Origin: Halorubrum rutilum
Lineage (GTDB): Archaea > Halobacteriota > Halobacteria > Halobacteriales > Haloferacaceae
Length of the DNA: 64,000 nt
NCBI RefSeq assembly: GCF_024494565.1
Contig: NZ_JANHDN010000004.1
Coordinates: forward strand, 310,001-374,000
Direction of reading: 5' to 3'
The position numbers and the translations under genes were made by a program. Position 1 is the first letter of the stretch. The number at the start of each line of letters is the position of its first letter. This document shows, piece by piece, positions 45,820-55,043 of this stretch. The notes under the pieces are model-generated. The model was given only the letters and a program-made list of their open reading frames with translations. It did no database searches and was not told the origin of the DNA.

Positions 45820-47448
45820 TCAGGTGTGTCTGAGCCGCCGCCGGAAGTAGTAGCGCGTCGCGATGCCGATCGCGTAGAAGGAGAGGACGACGACGAGCAG
45901 CACGAGCGCCGTCGCCCAGCGGAACTCGTCCGCGTTGCCGACGTTGCTGCTCGCGCCGACGCCGGCCGTGATCAGCGCGTACAGCTGGTACGGGAGGGCC
46001 GAGGTGGCCTGGAGGAGCTCCGGGTTCGCGACGAACGGCGGCGCCGACGTGAACTGGAAGCCGCCGATGACGTCGGCCGTCTGGGAGCCCGGGACGAACG
46101 TCCCGCCGGCCATCGTCAGCAGGATCGGCGCCGTCTCGCCGGCGATCCGGCCGACGCCGAGGATGACGCCGGTGACGACGCCCGGGAGCGCCGCGGGGAG
46201 GACGACGCTCCGGATCGTCTGCCACTTCGACACGCCGAGGGCGGCGCTCGCGTCGCGGTACTCGTCGGGAACTGAGAGCATCGCCTCGCGCGAGGTGATG
46301 ACCACGAGCGGCAGCAGCATGAAGCCGAGCGTGATCATGCCCGAGAGCAGCGACTTCCCGTTGCCGAACCGCGGGATGAGGAAGGCGAACCCGAACAGCC
46401 CGAAGACGATGCTCGGGGTGCTCCACAGGCCGTTGGTGGCGACCTCGACGACCTGGGTGAACCGGCCGCGCTCGGCGTACTCGGTGAGGAACAGCGCCGC
46501 GCCGACGCCCAGCGGGACCGCCAGCACGACCGCGCCGACGACGAGCCAAACCGTGCCGACGATCGCCGGCAGCACGCCCTGGAAGTCGTTGAACAGGGCG
46601 ACGCCGTTCATGAGGAACGGAACCGAGACCGGGAGCGCGACCGACACGCCGAAGATCGACGTCGTCGGTCCGCTCCCGAGTCCGAACTCGGTGCCGTTCA
46701 GCAGGCCGGGGATTCCCTGAACGACCACGAAGGCGACGAGGATGAACAGGAAGGCAACGATGGAGAGCGCGTTCACGTAGACGAGCACGTACGCGCCCAT
46801 GTGTCGCCCGCGGGCGCCGAAGCCGCCGTACGCCTTCGCCGACGCCCACCCGCCGTACAGCGCGGTGAACAGCGTCGCCGCGGGGATGAGGAACTCGGCG
46901 GTGATCGCGGCCTGCTGTTCCCAGCCGAGCTCCCACGTCCACGTCGGACCGATGATCCCGGTCAGGAAGACGAGCCCCGTCAGCGCGAGGAGGGCGCCGA
47001 GCGGGAGCGTCGATCCGAGGTCCTCGCGCGGGAGGACGGTGAGCGCGAAGGCGACGGCGCCGGTAGCGACCCCGGCGACGACGCCGACTCCCGCGCCGAG
47101 GCCGAGCGTCTGGCTCGCGACGCTGCCCCCGATCAGCACCCACGGGACGGCGGCGCCGAACCCGGCGACGAGCCCGGCGCTCGGGTCCGGATTCGTCTCG
47201 ACGTAGCCGAACCGCGACCCGACGCCGAAGGCGGCCACCGCGACGCCGAGCGCCGTCAGGAGGCCGCCGAGCAGCGTCACGGTCCGGACTCCGAGCAGCG
47301 ACCCGGTGAGGCTGACGCGCTCGAACATCGCCGCGACGGCGAGCGCGAACAGGACCGCCGAGAGCCCGACGGCCACCGCGGCGACGGCGTCCGTCTCGGT
47401 CGTCTCCGACTCGACCAGCCGCGTGTCGGTCCGGCCCGCTCCCGCCAT
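45820..47448 (-). CDS. pstA: phosphate ABC transporter permease PstA (extended)
   Basis: 542 residues, about 250 more than bacterial PstA. The first 230 residues add about six TM segments; the PstA core follows (FLILVAFVVVQGIPGLLNGTEF, then the EAA-like loop ASAALGVSKWQTIRSVVLPAA near residue 430). It forms the phosphate channel with PstC. The GTG/ATG start abuts pstC with a 1-bp overlap, and pstB begins 6 bp after its stop. Long PstA proteins are common in haloarchaea; the purpose of the extension is unknown. Confidence 0.9.
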   Translation of the reverse strand: MAGAGRTDTRLVESETTETDAVAAVAVGLSAVLFALAVAAMFERVSLTGSLLGVRTVTLLGGLLTALGVAVAAFGVGSRFGYVETNPDPSAGLVAGFGAAVPWVLIGGSVASQTLGLGAGVGVVAGVATGAVAFALTVLPREDLGSTLPLGALLALTGLVFLTGIIGPTWTWELGWEQQAAITAEFLIPAATLFTALYGGWASAKAYGGFGARGRHMGAYVLVYVNALSIVAFLFILVAFVVVQGIPGLLNGTEFGLGSGPTTSIFGVSVALPVSVPFLMNGVALFNDFQGVLPAIVGTVWLVVGAVVLAVPLGVGAALFLTEYAERGRFTQVVEVATNGLWSTPSIVFGLFGFAFLIPRFGNGKSLLSGMITLGFMLLPLVVITSREAMLSVPDEYRDASAALGVSKWQTIRSVVLPAALPGVVTGVILGVGRIAGETAPILLTMAGGTFVPGSQTADVIGGFQFTSAPPFVANPELLQATSALPYQLYALITAGVGASSNVGNADEFRWATALVLLVVVLSFYAIGIATRYYFRRRLRHT

Positions 47449-48581
47449 CAGATCTCACCCCCCAGCCGCTTGTGCATCCGCCACTCGATGTACTGCGCGC
47501 CGATCGAGATGACGAGGACGGTGACGAACAGGATCACGCCGGCGACGAACAGCGCGTCCATCTGGAGCCCGTCGGCCTCGCCGTAGTTCCGGGCGATGAT
47601 CGAGGTCAGCGTCTCCTGGCCGTAGAAGACGTTGACGAGCGGCTCCGTGAGGCGCGGGACGCCGCGGAGCATCACCGTGGCGGCCATCGTCTCGCCGATC
47701 GCGCGACCGACGCCGAGCAGGACCGCGGCGGAGACGCCGGAGAACGCCGCCGGCAGCGTGATCGAGGTCATCGTCTGCCAGTCGGTCGTCCCCATCGCCA
47801 GCGACCCGCTCTTCATCGACTCCGGGACGCTGCTCAGCGCGTCCTCCGCGACGGAGACGACGGTCGGGAGCGCCATCAGGCCGACGACGATGCCGACGAA
47901 GAGGTACGACCCCTGGCCGGTCGTCTGGAACTGGTCGGAGGCCCACGGCCCGAGCACGGTGAAGCCGATGAACCCGTAGACGATTGAGGGGATGCCGGCG
48001 AGGATCTCGACGCCGGGCTTGACGACCTCGCGGACGGTCGCGGGAGCGATCTCCGAGAGGAACAGCGCCGCGGAGACGCCGAGCGGCGCGGCGACGGCGG
48101 ACGCGATGAGCGTCACCATCACCGTGCCGTGGATCATCGGCACCATCGAGTACCGGATGGGCGGCGAGACCGCGTCCCAGTTCGGCTGGATGAACATCCG
48201 GAGGCCGGGGACGGTGATCCCGTACACCGTCGCGCTCTCGTACCGGATCACCGGGATCGACTCCCGGAAGATGAACACGATGATCAGGCCGAGGATGAGG
48301 ATCGTCGACACGGTCATCATCAGCGCGATGACGTACGCCGTCTCCTCCTGATAGCGGACCCAGCCGACCGCCGACGAGGCGAGGAAGGCGGCGAAGGGGA
48401 CGATCGTCCAGTTCGAGACGGCGAGGAACCCGACGAGGGCGCCGAGGAGCGATAGCGCCATCACCGCGATGACCGCCAGCGCGGCCGGTTCGGTCTCGTC
48501 GACGAACCGCCTGGTTCGCCGGACCTGCTCGTCGACCGCGCTCCGGATCCGTCCGTCTCGGGGGTCTGTTACCTGTGCCAT
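47448..48581 (-). CDS. pstC: phosphate ABC transporter permease PstC
   Basis: 377 residues with about eight TM segments, a hydrophilic N-terminal start (MAQVTDPRDGRIRS) and the PstC core with LGVSAALFLSEIAPATVREVVKP, then AMGTTDWQTMTSITLPAAFSG (the EAA loop). The upstream in-frame extension (Arg-rich) is not family sequence, so ATG 48581 is the start. It pairs with PstA. Overlaps pstA by one base. Confidence 0.92.
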   Translation of the reverse strand: MAQVTDPRDGRIRSAVDEQVRRTRRFVDETEPAALAVIAVMALSLLGALVGFLAVSNWTIVPFAAFLASSAVGWVRYQEETAYVIALMMTVSTILILGLIIVFIFRESIPVIRYESATVYGITVPGLRMFIQPNWDAVSPPIRYSMVPMIHGTVMVTLIASAVAAPLGVSAALFLSEIAPATVREVVKPGVEILAGIPSIVYGFIGFTVLGPWASDQFQTTGQGSYLFVGIVVGLMALPTVVSVAEDALSSVPESMKSGSLAMGTTDWQTMTSITLPAAFSGVSAAVLLGVGRAIGETMAATVMLRGVPRLTEPLVNVFYGQETLTSIIARNYGEADGLQMDALFVAGVILFVTVLVISIGAQYIEWRMHKRLGGEI

Positions 48582-48740
48582 GGAGTTGGGATGAGTGGCA
48601 TGTGTGTTCCGTGTGTCGTAGAAACGTCGTCTGCGTCGAAGGCGGGTTCCGAACGCCACAGGGGCGCAGGCGTCCGAGGGGAGCCGAGCCCTCGGGGAGC
48701 GCGGCGGATCCCGACAGCGCGTGACCGAAGTCCCCCGTCG

Positions 48741-49979
48741 TCAGGGCGTCAGCAGGTCCTCGGTGGCGACCGACGAGACCTGCTCTTTCATCGATTCGAG
48801 GTCGCTCGTCGGGAGCGGGATGTAGTTGTTCCCCTCGACGAAGACGCTCTGTCCGAACTCGTTGAGGAACATGTTGACGAACGCCGCCTCGCGCCGGTCG
48901 TACCCGCCGCCGTCGGGGTTGCTCTCCTCGATGAGGGTGTACATGTGGAGGTCGCGGTTGAGCGGGTAGCTGCTGTCGAAGATCGTGTTCTCCGCGTCGC
49001 GGCTGGTCTCGTACAGCGTGCCGTCGAAGTCGATCGCGATGGGCTGGACCTGTTCGCCGGTGAACGCCAGCGCCATGTACGCGATGGCGCCCTCGTTCTG
49101 GGCGACCGCCTGCGCGACCTGCTGGTTCTGGCCGAAGCGGGTGTCGACGCCGGGCATCGCGGCGTCGGCCCCGCCGAGCATGTTCAGCCGGAACGAGGTG
49201 TCGGTGCCGGACCCCTCGGCGCGGCCGATGGCGTAGATCTCCTGGTCGTAGTCGACGCCCTCGATCTCGTTCCAGTTGGTGATCTCGTCCTGATAGATCC
49301 CGCGGATGTCCTCGCCCGTCAGCTGGCTGACGCCGGCGTCCGCGACGTCGGAGCTGACGACGACCGGCTGCCCGTCGCGGCCGACGACGTTGTCGACGAC
49401 CTCGCTCTGGGCCTTCTCCTCGCTCCAGCCGAGCTCGGCCGTGATCGGTCCGGAGGAGTTGCCGATGTCGACGAGCCCCTCGGTGACGGCCTCGCAGCCG
49501 GTCCCGGAGTGACTCAGGCCGACCGTCGTCGGGAACGGCGGCGAAGAGCGCTGGTCGGTCGGCTCGAAGCCGAACTTCGAGGCGAAGTAGTCGGCGATGA
49601 GCATGTCGTCCGCGCCGTCGGACGCGAGCGCGTTCCAGCCGGGGACCGAGCCCTCATCGTTCGCGCCCCAGTACTCGCCGTCGCTCGGCGGGGCGTTGGA
49701 GTTCCAGTACGAGCTCCCGGTGTTCGAGATGGGGTACACCGTCGAGGAGCCCTCCGCGTTGAGCAGCGCCGTGCTCGGCCCGGAGCCGCCGTCGTCGCCG
49801 TCGCTGCCGGAGTCGTCGTCCATTTCGTCACCGCCGTCGCCGCCAGATCCGCCGGAGCCGCCGTCGCCGCTCTCGCTCTGACCGCCGCAACCCGCCAGGC
49901 CGGCGGTGCCGAGCGCTCCCGAGGTGATGAGGACTTTCCGCCGCGATACGCCGCCGTCAGTCCAGTTCCGGTCTGACAT
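48741..49979 (-). CDS. pstS: phosphate ABC transporter substrate-binding lipoprotein PstS
   Basis: 412 residues. Twin-arginine signal SRRKVLITSG, lipobox with C31 (GLAGC), and a long Gly/Asp/Ser-rich linker. The phosphate-binding core is marked by LLNAEGSSTVYPISN, HSGTGCEAVTEGLVDIGNSSG and GRAEGSGTDTSFR, and shows the T/S-x-S-G loops that bind phosphate. It captures phosphate outside the cell. It heads the pst operon. ATG 49979; a TATA-like TTATAAG (about 50013-50019) lies 34 bp upstream. Confidence 0.93.
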   Translation of the reverse strand: MSDRNWTDGGVSRRKVLITSGALGTAGLAGCGGQSESGDGGSGGSGGDGGDEMDDDSGSDGDDGGSGPSTALLNAEGSSTVYPISNTGSSYWNSNAPPSDGEYWGANDEGSVPGWNALASDGADDMLIADYFASKFGFEPTDQRSSPPFPTTVGLSHSGTGCEAVTEGLVDIGNSSGPITAELGWSEEKAQSEVVDNVVGRDGQPVVVSSDVADAGVSQLTGEDIRGIYQDEITNWNEIEGVDYDQEIYAIGRAEGSGTDTSFRLNMLGGADAAMPGVDTRFGQNQQVAQAVAQNEGAIAYMALAFTGEQVQPIAIDFDGTLYETSRDAENTIFDSSYPLNRDLHMYTLIEESNPDGGGYDRREAAFVNMFLNEFGQSVFVEGNNYIPLPTSDLESMKEQVSSVATEDLLTP

Positions 49980-50175
49980 CACGTGAGTCCACACCTTGCC
50001 TCACTAAAACAGCTTATAATTTTGATATATTCGGAGGTGGAGGACCACGTAGCGGTACCCCTTCTATATGCCGCCCTTTCGGCTATATACTACGCAATAT
50101 CGGTATGCTGGGAACAATTCATGAATGATCGACTCTGACGGAAAGTATACCACCCCCCGTCGGAAACGGCGGGGT
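49980..50175. promoter_or_regulatory. divergent promoter region of pstS and the coiled-coil gene
   Basis: 196 bp, AT-rich, with GCTTATAATTTTGATATAT on the pstS side and CTATATGCCG/GGCTATATACTAC nearer the other gene. A hairpin (50152-50175; ACCCCCCG and CGGCGGGGT arms, one bulged C, 7-nt loop) ends directly before the ATG at 50176 and could hold that start closed. Likely phosphate-regulated; no established P-box is recognised with certainty. Confidence 0.45.
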
Positions 50176-51114
50176 ATGAGTGAGCCGGCGCCCCCGGAGG
50201 TCCCCCTCGACGAGCTCGTCGACGACGTCGCCGACCGGACGGGTGAAGACCCGGAGTCGGTCCGGACGTGGCTCGACCCGTTCACCGACGACGGGACCGT
50301 CACGCCCGAGGCGATCGAGGCGACCGTCACCGACGTCTCCCAGATACTCGCCACCGCCGAGACGCGGGTGGACCTCGCGACGCGCACCGTCGAGGAGGCG
50401 AACGACGCCGTCGCCGACGCCCCGGATCTGGAGATTATTCGGGTCCGACAGCGCGCCTTCGAGGAGCGGCTCGCCGACCTCCGGTCGGACGTCGAGGGGC
50501 TCGGCGAGGAGCTTTCGGGCGCGGCGAACGACCTCGACTCGCCGGTCGATGTCTACGAGGCCGCTGTCGACCTCCACGAGATAACGACCGACGCGCAGCG
50601 GATCGTCCGCGTCGCCCACGACCTCGAAACCGAGGTCGAAGCGTTCGAGGCGTGGCTCGGGTCGGCCAATCGGCGACGCGACGCGCTCGTCGACGACGTC
50701 GAGGCCGCGGAAGAGTCCGCCGAGTCCCTGGAAGAGACCGTCGAGTCGCTTCGGAATGCGGATGACCCCGACCCGGAGCGGCGGTTCGACGCCGCCGTGC
50801 AGGCGCGCGTCCTCGATGTCGTCGTCGCCGATCTCCGGACCGAGGCGGCCGGCCTCCGCGAGTGGGCGGAGCGCGAGGATAAGTCGTTCCCGGACGATGT
50901 CGAGGCGCGGATCGAATCGATCCGCGACGAGGCGGCGGCGAGCGCCTCGGCGCTGGCGGACCGTCCGGACTGGGACGATCGGTTCGAGGAGCGGCTGGAC
51001 GAGCTCGACGACGCGCTCTCGGCCGTCGACCCGCCGGTCGCCTGGGGTCGCGTCGACGAGGTAATTCAGAGGGCACGCGAGGGGATCCAGGCCGACAGAT
51101 CGAGCGGGGACTGA
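50176..51114 (+). CDS. coiled-coil protein, haloarchaeal-specific
   Basis: 312 residues, acidic, almost all helical. The N-terminal 60 residues (VPLDELVDDVADRTGEDPES, then DDGTVTPEAIEATVTDVSQIL) resemble a small helical domain; the rest has long heptad-like segments (for example 75-215 and 255-300). No TM segment and no known catalytic domain. Haloarchaeal proteins of this look are often labelled halo transducer protein without function. ATG 50176, just after a hairpin. The gene is divergent from pstS, but a link to phosphate is not evident. Confidence 0.6.
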   Translation: MSEPAPPEVPLDELVDDVADRTGEDPESVRTWLDPFTDDGTVTPEAIEATVTDVSQILATAETRVDLATRTVEEANDAVADAPDLEIIRVRQRAFEERLADLRSDVEGLGEELSGAANDLDSPVDVYEAAVDLHEITTDAQRIVRVAHDLETEVEAFEAWLGSANRRRDALVDDVEAAEESAESLEETVESLRNADDPDPERRFDAAVQARVLDVVVADLRTEAAGLREWAEREDKSFPDDVEARIESIRDEAAASASALADRPDWDDRFEERLDELDDALSAVDPPVAWGRVDEVIQRAREGIQADRSSGD

Positions 51115-51257
51115 GGACGGGTCGCCCGGATTGCCCCCCGATGACTCCGTTTCCGATCCGACCCCCGATCGGGGGACAGATTAGTGCAGCGTCGGCGGTG
51201 GCGATCGCAGCGCGGGGCGTCAACAGCTTCATTATCCGGTGACCACGAGAAAACGAC

Positions 51258-52097
51258 GTGTCTCGGAGGATCTCCGCCGCGATCGCGGTCGTGTTTCTCC
51301 TCGCTCTCGCAGGGTGTGGGGGCGTCGCCTTCGACGACCACGCCCGGACAACGGACCCCTCGGCGACGGATCCGACATCGAACGCGACCGCCGTCCCCAA
51401 CGAGGCGCTCGCCGACGCCGAGTTCCCGGAGGGGTTCTCCCGGTCGGAGATCGAGATCGCGACGGCCCGCAGGCAGTCGATCGCGTTCCTCCGGACGGAG
51501 CCGGTGTCCGGGGTCGCTCTCGAACGATTCCGTCCCGGCGCGTACGCCGACTACCAGTACGAAGCGAGCGCGACGCGGGCCCGGTTCCGTCTCGACGTGC
51601 ACAACGGGTACGCCGACGTCAGTCAGAGCGACGTTTACGTCGAGTCGAACGTTCGACACAGCCGTAGCGGGCGGAACGGGCAGGCCGCTTTCGAGGCGAC
51701 GAACGGCTCGGTCGACGAGACCCGGTTCCGCGCGGCCGACTCGATGTGGGCGGTGGTCTCCAGGATTCTGACGATCGGCGAGTTTCGAGCGGTCCGGGTC
51801 ACCGAGAACGCTGGCGAACGCCGCATCCGATACGCGATCACCGACGTCGCCGTCCGGAACGCGACCGACGTTCGGGGATATCTGACCGTGGGCGAGGACG
51901 GGGTCGTTCGAGAGGCTCAACTCCTGTACGACCAGGGCGGCGAGCCCAAGCGGTTCCAGTACAGCGTCACGTCTCGGTCGGCGAGCGGCGTCGCACCGCC
52001 TGCGTGGCTCCCCGCCGCTCGCGCGAATAGTCGCTTCGAGCCCGGATCTGAGGCGAACGGGGGATCGACGGTCGACGCAACGAACGATAGTCGGTAG
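51258..52097 (+). CDS. lipoprotein, function unknown
   Basis: 279 residues from GTG 51258. Signal peptide SRRISAAIAVVFLLALAGC with lipobox and C20. The mature part is a beta-rich extracellular domain with two modest repeats (SATRARFRLDVHNGYADVSQ and NATDVRGYLTVGEDGVV) and an acidic tail. Similar haloarchaeal lipoproteins are uncharacterised. Nothing indicates its role. No operon partner follows for 155 bp. Confidence 0.6.
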   Translation: MSRRISAAIAVVFLLALAGCGGVAFDDHARTTDPSATDPTSNATAVPNEALADAEFPEGFSRSEIEIATARRQSIAFLRTEPVSGVALERFRPGAYADYQYEASATRARFRLDVHNGYADVSQSDVYVESNVRHSRSGRNGQAAFEATNGSVDETRFRAADSMWAVVSRILTIGEFRAVRVTENAGERRIRYAITDVAVRNATDVRGYLTVGEDGVVREAQLLYDQGGEPKRFQYSVTSRSASGVAPPAWLPAARANSRFEPGSEANGGSTVDATNDSR

Positions 52098-52252
52098 GTT
52101 AGGATCCGCGGGTAGCCGAGACCCCGTCATTCGGGCTAACCGGAGCGAGTAAATGACGAGCGCACCGCACGACCGCTAGCCGGTTCGATAGAGGAGTATA
52201 TATCTCTCATAGTAAGGGTAAAGAGCCGTACCGCTCGCTTTCATCCCGTCGT

Positions 52253-53308
52253 ATGTCCTCAAAAAAGTCGGTGGCGCTCCCGTCGGAATACGACACACTA
52301 TACCTCGGTATCGGACTGTACGACCCGAGCTCCGGAGATATTCTAGATGCGAACGAACGGTTGGAACGGATACTCGGATACCCCCTCGATACGCTACGCA
52401 GGCTCTCGGTGGACACGTACACAGCGAACACGTATCCGCAGTCGGCGTCCGAGTTCCGTGACCGGCTCCGGACGAGCGCCGACGGCGACCCGCAGCGGTT
52501 CATCTGGCGGGCCAAACGCGCCGACGGCGAGCTCATCTGGCTTCAGCTGCATGTATCTCAGCAGCGCTTCTCAGAGCGGGACTGCGTCATCGTCGAGGTC
52601 CGGGATATCACCGATCACTACGAATCGCGTCACCGGGCCGAGCTGTTCTGGCGTATCCTCCGACATAACCTCCGAAACGAGGCGGCGATCATCTTGGGGC
52701 ATGCGGATCAGATCACGACACACAGTAGAGTCGAGGGGATAGCGGAGAGCATCGCTGCGATTCGCTCCCGCGGCGAAAACCTCGGTAGTATGGCCGAGTC
52801 GGTGAAAGAGATCGAACAGGCGATCACGGACGCCCGAGCGGAACACGTCCGGCAGCCCGTGCTGGCTATCGTCGATGACGTCGCCGCCCGAACGAGGTCC
52901 GAGTACCCCGCGGCGAGGATATCCGTCGACGAGCGCGAAGAGATGTGGGTCGAAGTGAACGACGCGTTCGGGTATGCGGTCAGACACGCGGTCGAAAACG
53001 CGATCGTTCACAGCACCGAACGGGTCCCGACCGTCGAGATAACGGTCGGGCCCTCACCGAACACCGGTCGCGTCGAGATCCGGATTAAAGACGCAAATCC
53101 GGCGATCCCGCCAGAAGAAATCGAGGCGCTGTTCGCACCGGCCGAGACCACGAACACGTCTCACGGATCCGGAATCGGTCTGTTCGTGATGAAGTGGTGT
53201 ATCGAGTCCCTCGGCGGCGAAGTGATGTTCGACACCCGAACGCCGAAAGGGAACGTCGTCCACCTGTATCTCCCGTCGAAGCGGCCGCCCGATACGGCCG
53301 ATGAATGA
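52253..53308 (+). CDS. PAS-domain sensor histidine kinase
   Basis: 351 residues, soluble. PAS domain about 15-125 (YDTLYLGIGLYDPSSGDILDANERLERILGY). HisKA variant with H138 in RILRHNLRNEAAIILGHADQ, the haloarchaeal H-box. HATPase: N-box N249 (HAVENAIVHS), G1 region IKDANPAIPPEEIEALF, G2 GSGIGLFVMKW. The G1 box lacks the usual glycines (D280-A-N-P-A). No response regulator is adjacent. ATG 52253 follows AGTATATATCTC by about 55 bp. Confidence 0.82.
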   Translation: MSSKKSVALPSEYDTLYLGIGLYDPSSGDILDANERLERILGYPLDTLRRLSVDTYTANTYPQSASEFRDRLRTSADGDPQRFIWRAKRADGELIWLQLHVSQQRFSERDCVIVEVRDITDHYESRHRAELFWRILRHNLRNEAAIILGHADQITTHSRVEGIAESIAAIRSRGENLGSMAESVKEIEQAITDARAEHVRQPVLAIVDDVAARTRSEYPAARISVDEREEMWVEVNDAFGYAVRHAVENAIVHSTERVPTVEITVGPSPNTGRVEIRIKDANPAIPPEEIEALFAPAETTNTSHGSGIGLFVMKWCIESLGGEVMFDTRTPKGNVVHLYLPSKRPPDTADE

Positions 53309-53481
53309 CATCCACGGGATGACTCGAACGAGCGGCTCCGTTGAACCTCATAGACCGGAAATGAAGCGCGCGTCGAATGAGGCGGACGGAGTCAGGGCGG
53401 CCGTATCCCACCGATGGGCCCGCTGAGATCCCGTTCCTCGGACAAATTTCCCGTCTGAAACAGTCGGTTTACGAGACTTGC

Positions 53482-53903
53482 CTACTGCTCGGAAGCGTAC
53501 TCGTCGAAGAGCGTTGAAACGCGCTGCCGGATCTCGTCTCGGATACGGCGAACCTCTTCTGATGACCGTCCGTGCGGATCGTTGAGTACCCAGTCGCGGA
53601 CTTCGATGTCCGCGTCGAGTTCCAGTGTCGAACAGCCCATCGTTGCGGCGACGGTCGCGTTATTGAGGCCCGTCGTCGAGACTTTTTGTGGTACACGGTC
53701 AGAGAGGTCGATATCGATCTCCGCCATCGCTTCGATGACCTCGGGATGGACCTCCTCAGCGGGCTGTGTTCCCCCGTTAAGATGTGTACTGCGTCTTCGA
53801 GCCCGCGCCGTGAGCGTTCCCGTTCGGTAAACGCTGTCGCCATCTGACTTCGGCCCGGGTTCTGTACGCAAACGAAACCAAGCGTTACCCTCTCATCGTT
53901 CGT
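53482..53903 (-). pseudogene. ArsC-like phosphatase, broken paralogue
   Basis: The protein is recognisable in two frames: N-terminal LGFVCVQNPGRSQMATAF... up to HILTG, then after a frame change TQPAEEVHPEVIEAMAEIDI and on to TMGCSTLELDADIEVRDW. The change lies at a run of five C on the plus strand (53771-53775), where the intact paralogue at 55939 implies six. The start codon also seems lost: the position aligned to the Met of the paralogue reads CGC. About 60 percent identity to the intact copy by eye. It is either a decayed duplicate or, for the frameshift, a sequencing error. Confidence 0.7.
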
Positions 53904-54194
53904 GCGATGTCTAGTATCAAAACAAGCATGACACTATCTAAGATTGGTATTGAGCGGTATAGAGACCGTACCGAGCGGGACCGGGGTTTAACTATCACTG
54001 AGAAGGATTTGTTGAAATCTTCAAACGGTGATATTGCTTTCGGCGGCGTGCTGAATAGAGGGCGTGAATGTGGTACGAACCGGGGCTGATTCACCGGAGA
54101 GAGGTCGGTCAGTACAGGGGATCTATCTACCGACGAATATCATCGAGATACACACATTCCGTCAGAAACCACGTACGAGATACAGCGGATATAT
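53904..54194. other. gap between broken ArsC-like gene and FetB-type gene
   Basis: 291 bp of AT-richer DNA holding repeat copy 54044-54124. A 60-codon plus-strand frame (53907-54089) runs through the repeat and has no recognisable composition; I do not call it a gene. Confidence 0.4.
54044..54124. repeat. dispersed repeat, copy 2 (left type)
   Basis: Counterpart of 4395-4476. It contains TGCTGAATAGAG near its start, which is complementary in type to CTCTGTATTCAGCA near 56630 at the other side of the FetAB-ArsC genes. Confidence 0.5.
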
Positions 54195-55043
54195 TCATCG
54201 GAGTGACCGAAGCATCGAGAGTGCCGTCGGCTGTGACTCCTCAAAGTGTCTGAGCTGGGCAGCTTCAGTGAACGCATACCGGCCGATCAGCAGGCTCGTC
54301 GTCATACTGGTCAACCCGCCAGCCGCGAAGATCATCCCCATAATCACGAACTGGTACTGGGCGGCGTAGATCGGGTTCGCCCCACCGAGGATCATCCCTG
54401 CCATCATCCCGGGAATGTACACCAGTCCGAGCGTCCGCATCGCATCAACGACGGGGATGAGCGAGGCCCGCACCGATTCGGTGACGTGTTCGGAAACTGC
54501 CGCCTGTGGCGGCACACCGATCGCCAGTAGTGCCTCGATCTCGTTGCGGTTAGATTCGATTTCGCTTTTGAACCGGTCTAACGCCAACGAGTTCGTCTTC
54601 ATCGCGTTTGCGATGATCATCCCGCCAACCGGCACGAGGTTCCGAACCGTCGATTCGATGGCTCCTGCGACGAGCATCGTCACGATTACCACTGACGCAC
54701 CGAGTCCGATCGCGGTCAGCGAGACTCTGAACGCCTGTGGCACCCCGTCACCACGCTTGCGGGACTCCCACGCCGCGTACCCCATCATCGCTCCGAGAAC
54801 AATCCCCGAAAACGCCAGTGGAATCGAGAACAACACACCGATGAGCGCACCCATCGCCAGAACTTGTACGAACCCGCGGGCGAACGAGCCGCCGAGCTCC
54901 CGCTCCAAATCGAGGTCACGCACGTACGACAGTCCGAGCACGACAGCCGCGAGGGCGGTGGCGGCCGCGACTTGGAGAAGTCCTTTCACTAAAACGGGAT
55001 CCCGGAGTTCCGGCGGAAGCGGGAGGTCCGTGAATGGATTCAT
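54195..55043 (-). CDS. UPF0014/FetB-type ABC permease
   Basis: 282 residues with about seven TM segments and the UPF0014 signature (SLTAIGLGASVVIVTMLVAG, IIANAMKTNSLALDRF, VYIPGMMAGMILGGANPIYAAQYQFVIM). Bacterial FetB with FetA exports iron or protects from peroxide. It overlaps the ATPase gene by 4 bp and is downstream of it in the same operon. The substrate in archaea is not known; metal export is the inference. Confidence 0.82.
   Translation of the reverse strand: MNPFTDLPLPPELRDPVLVKGLLQVAAATALAAVVLGLSYVRDLDLERELGGSFARGFVQVLAMGALIGVLFSIPLAFSGIVLGAMMGYAAWESRKRGDGVPQAFRVSLTAIGLGASVVIVTMLVAGAIESTVRNLVPVGGMIIANAMKTNSLALDRFKSEIESNRNEIEALLAIGVPPQAAVSEHVTESVRASLIPVVDAMRTLGLVYIPGMMAGMILGGANPIYAAQYQFVIMGMIFAAGGLTSMTTSLLIGRYAFTEAAQLRHFEESQPTALSMLRSLR

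Noticed and set aside
53907..54089. 60-codon plus-strand frame in the gap left of FetB
   Set aside because: Crosses the dispersed repeat, no recognisable domain, and no promoter or ribosome-binding site clearly placed.
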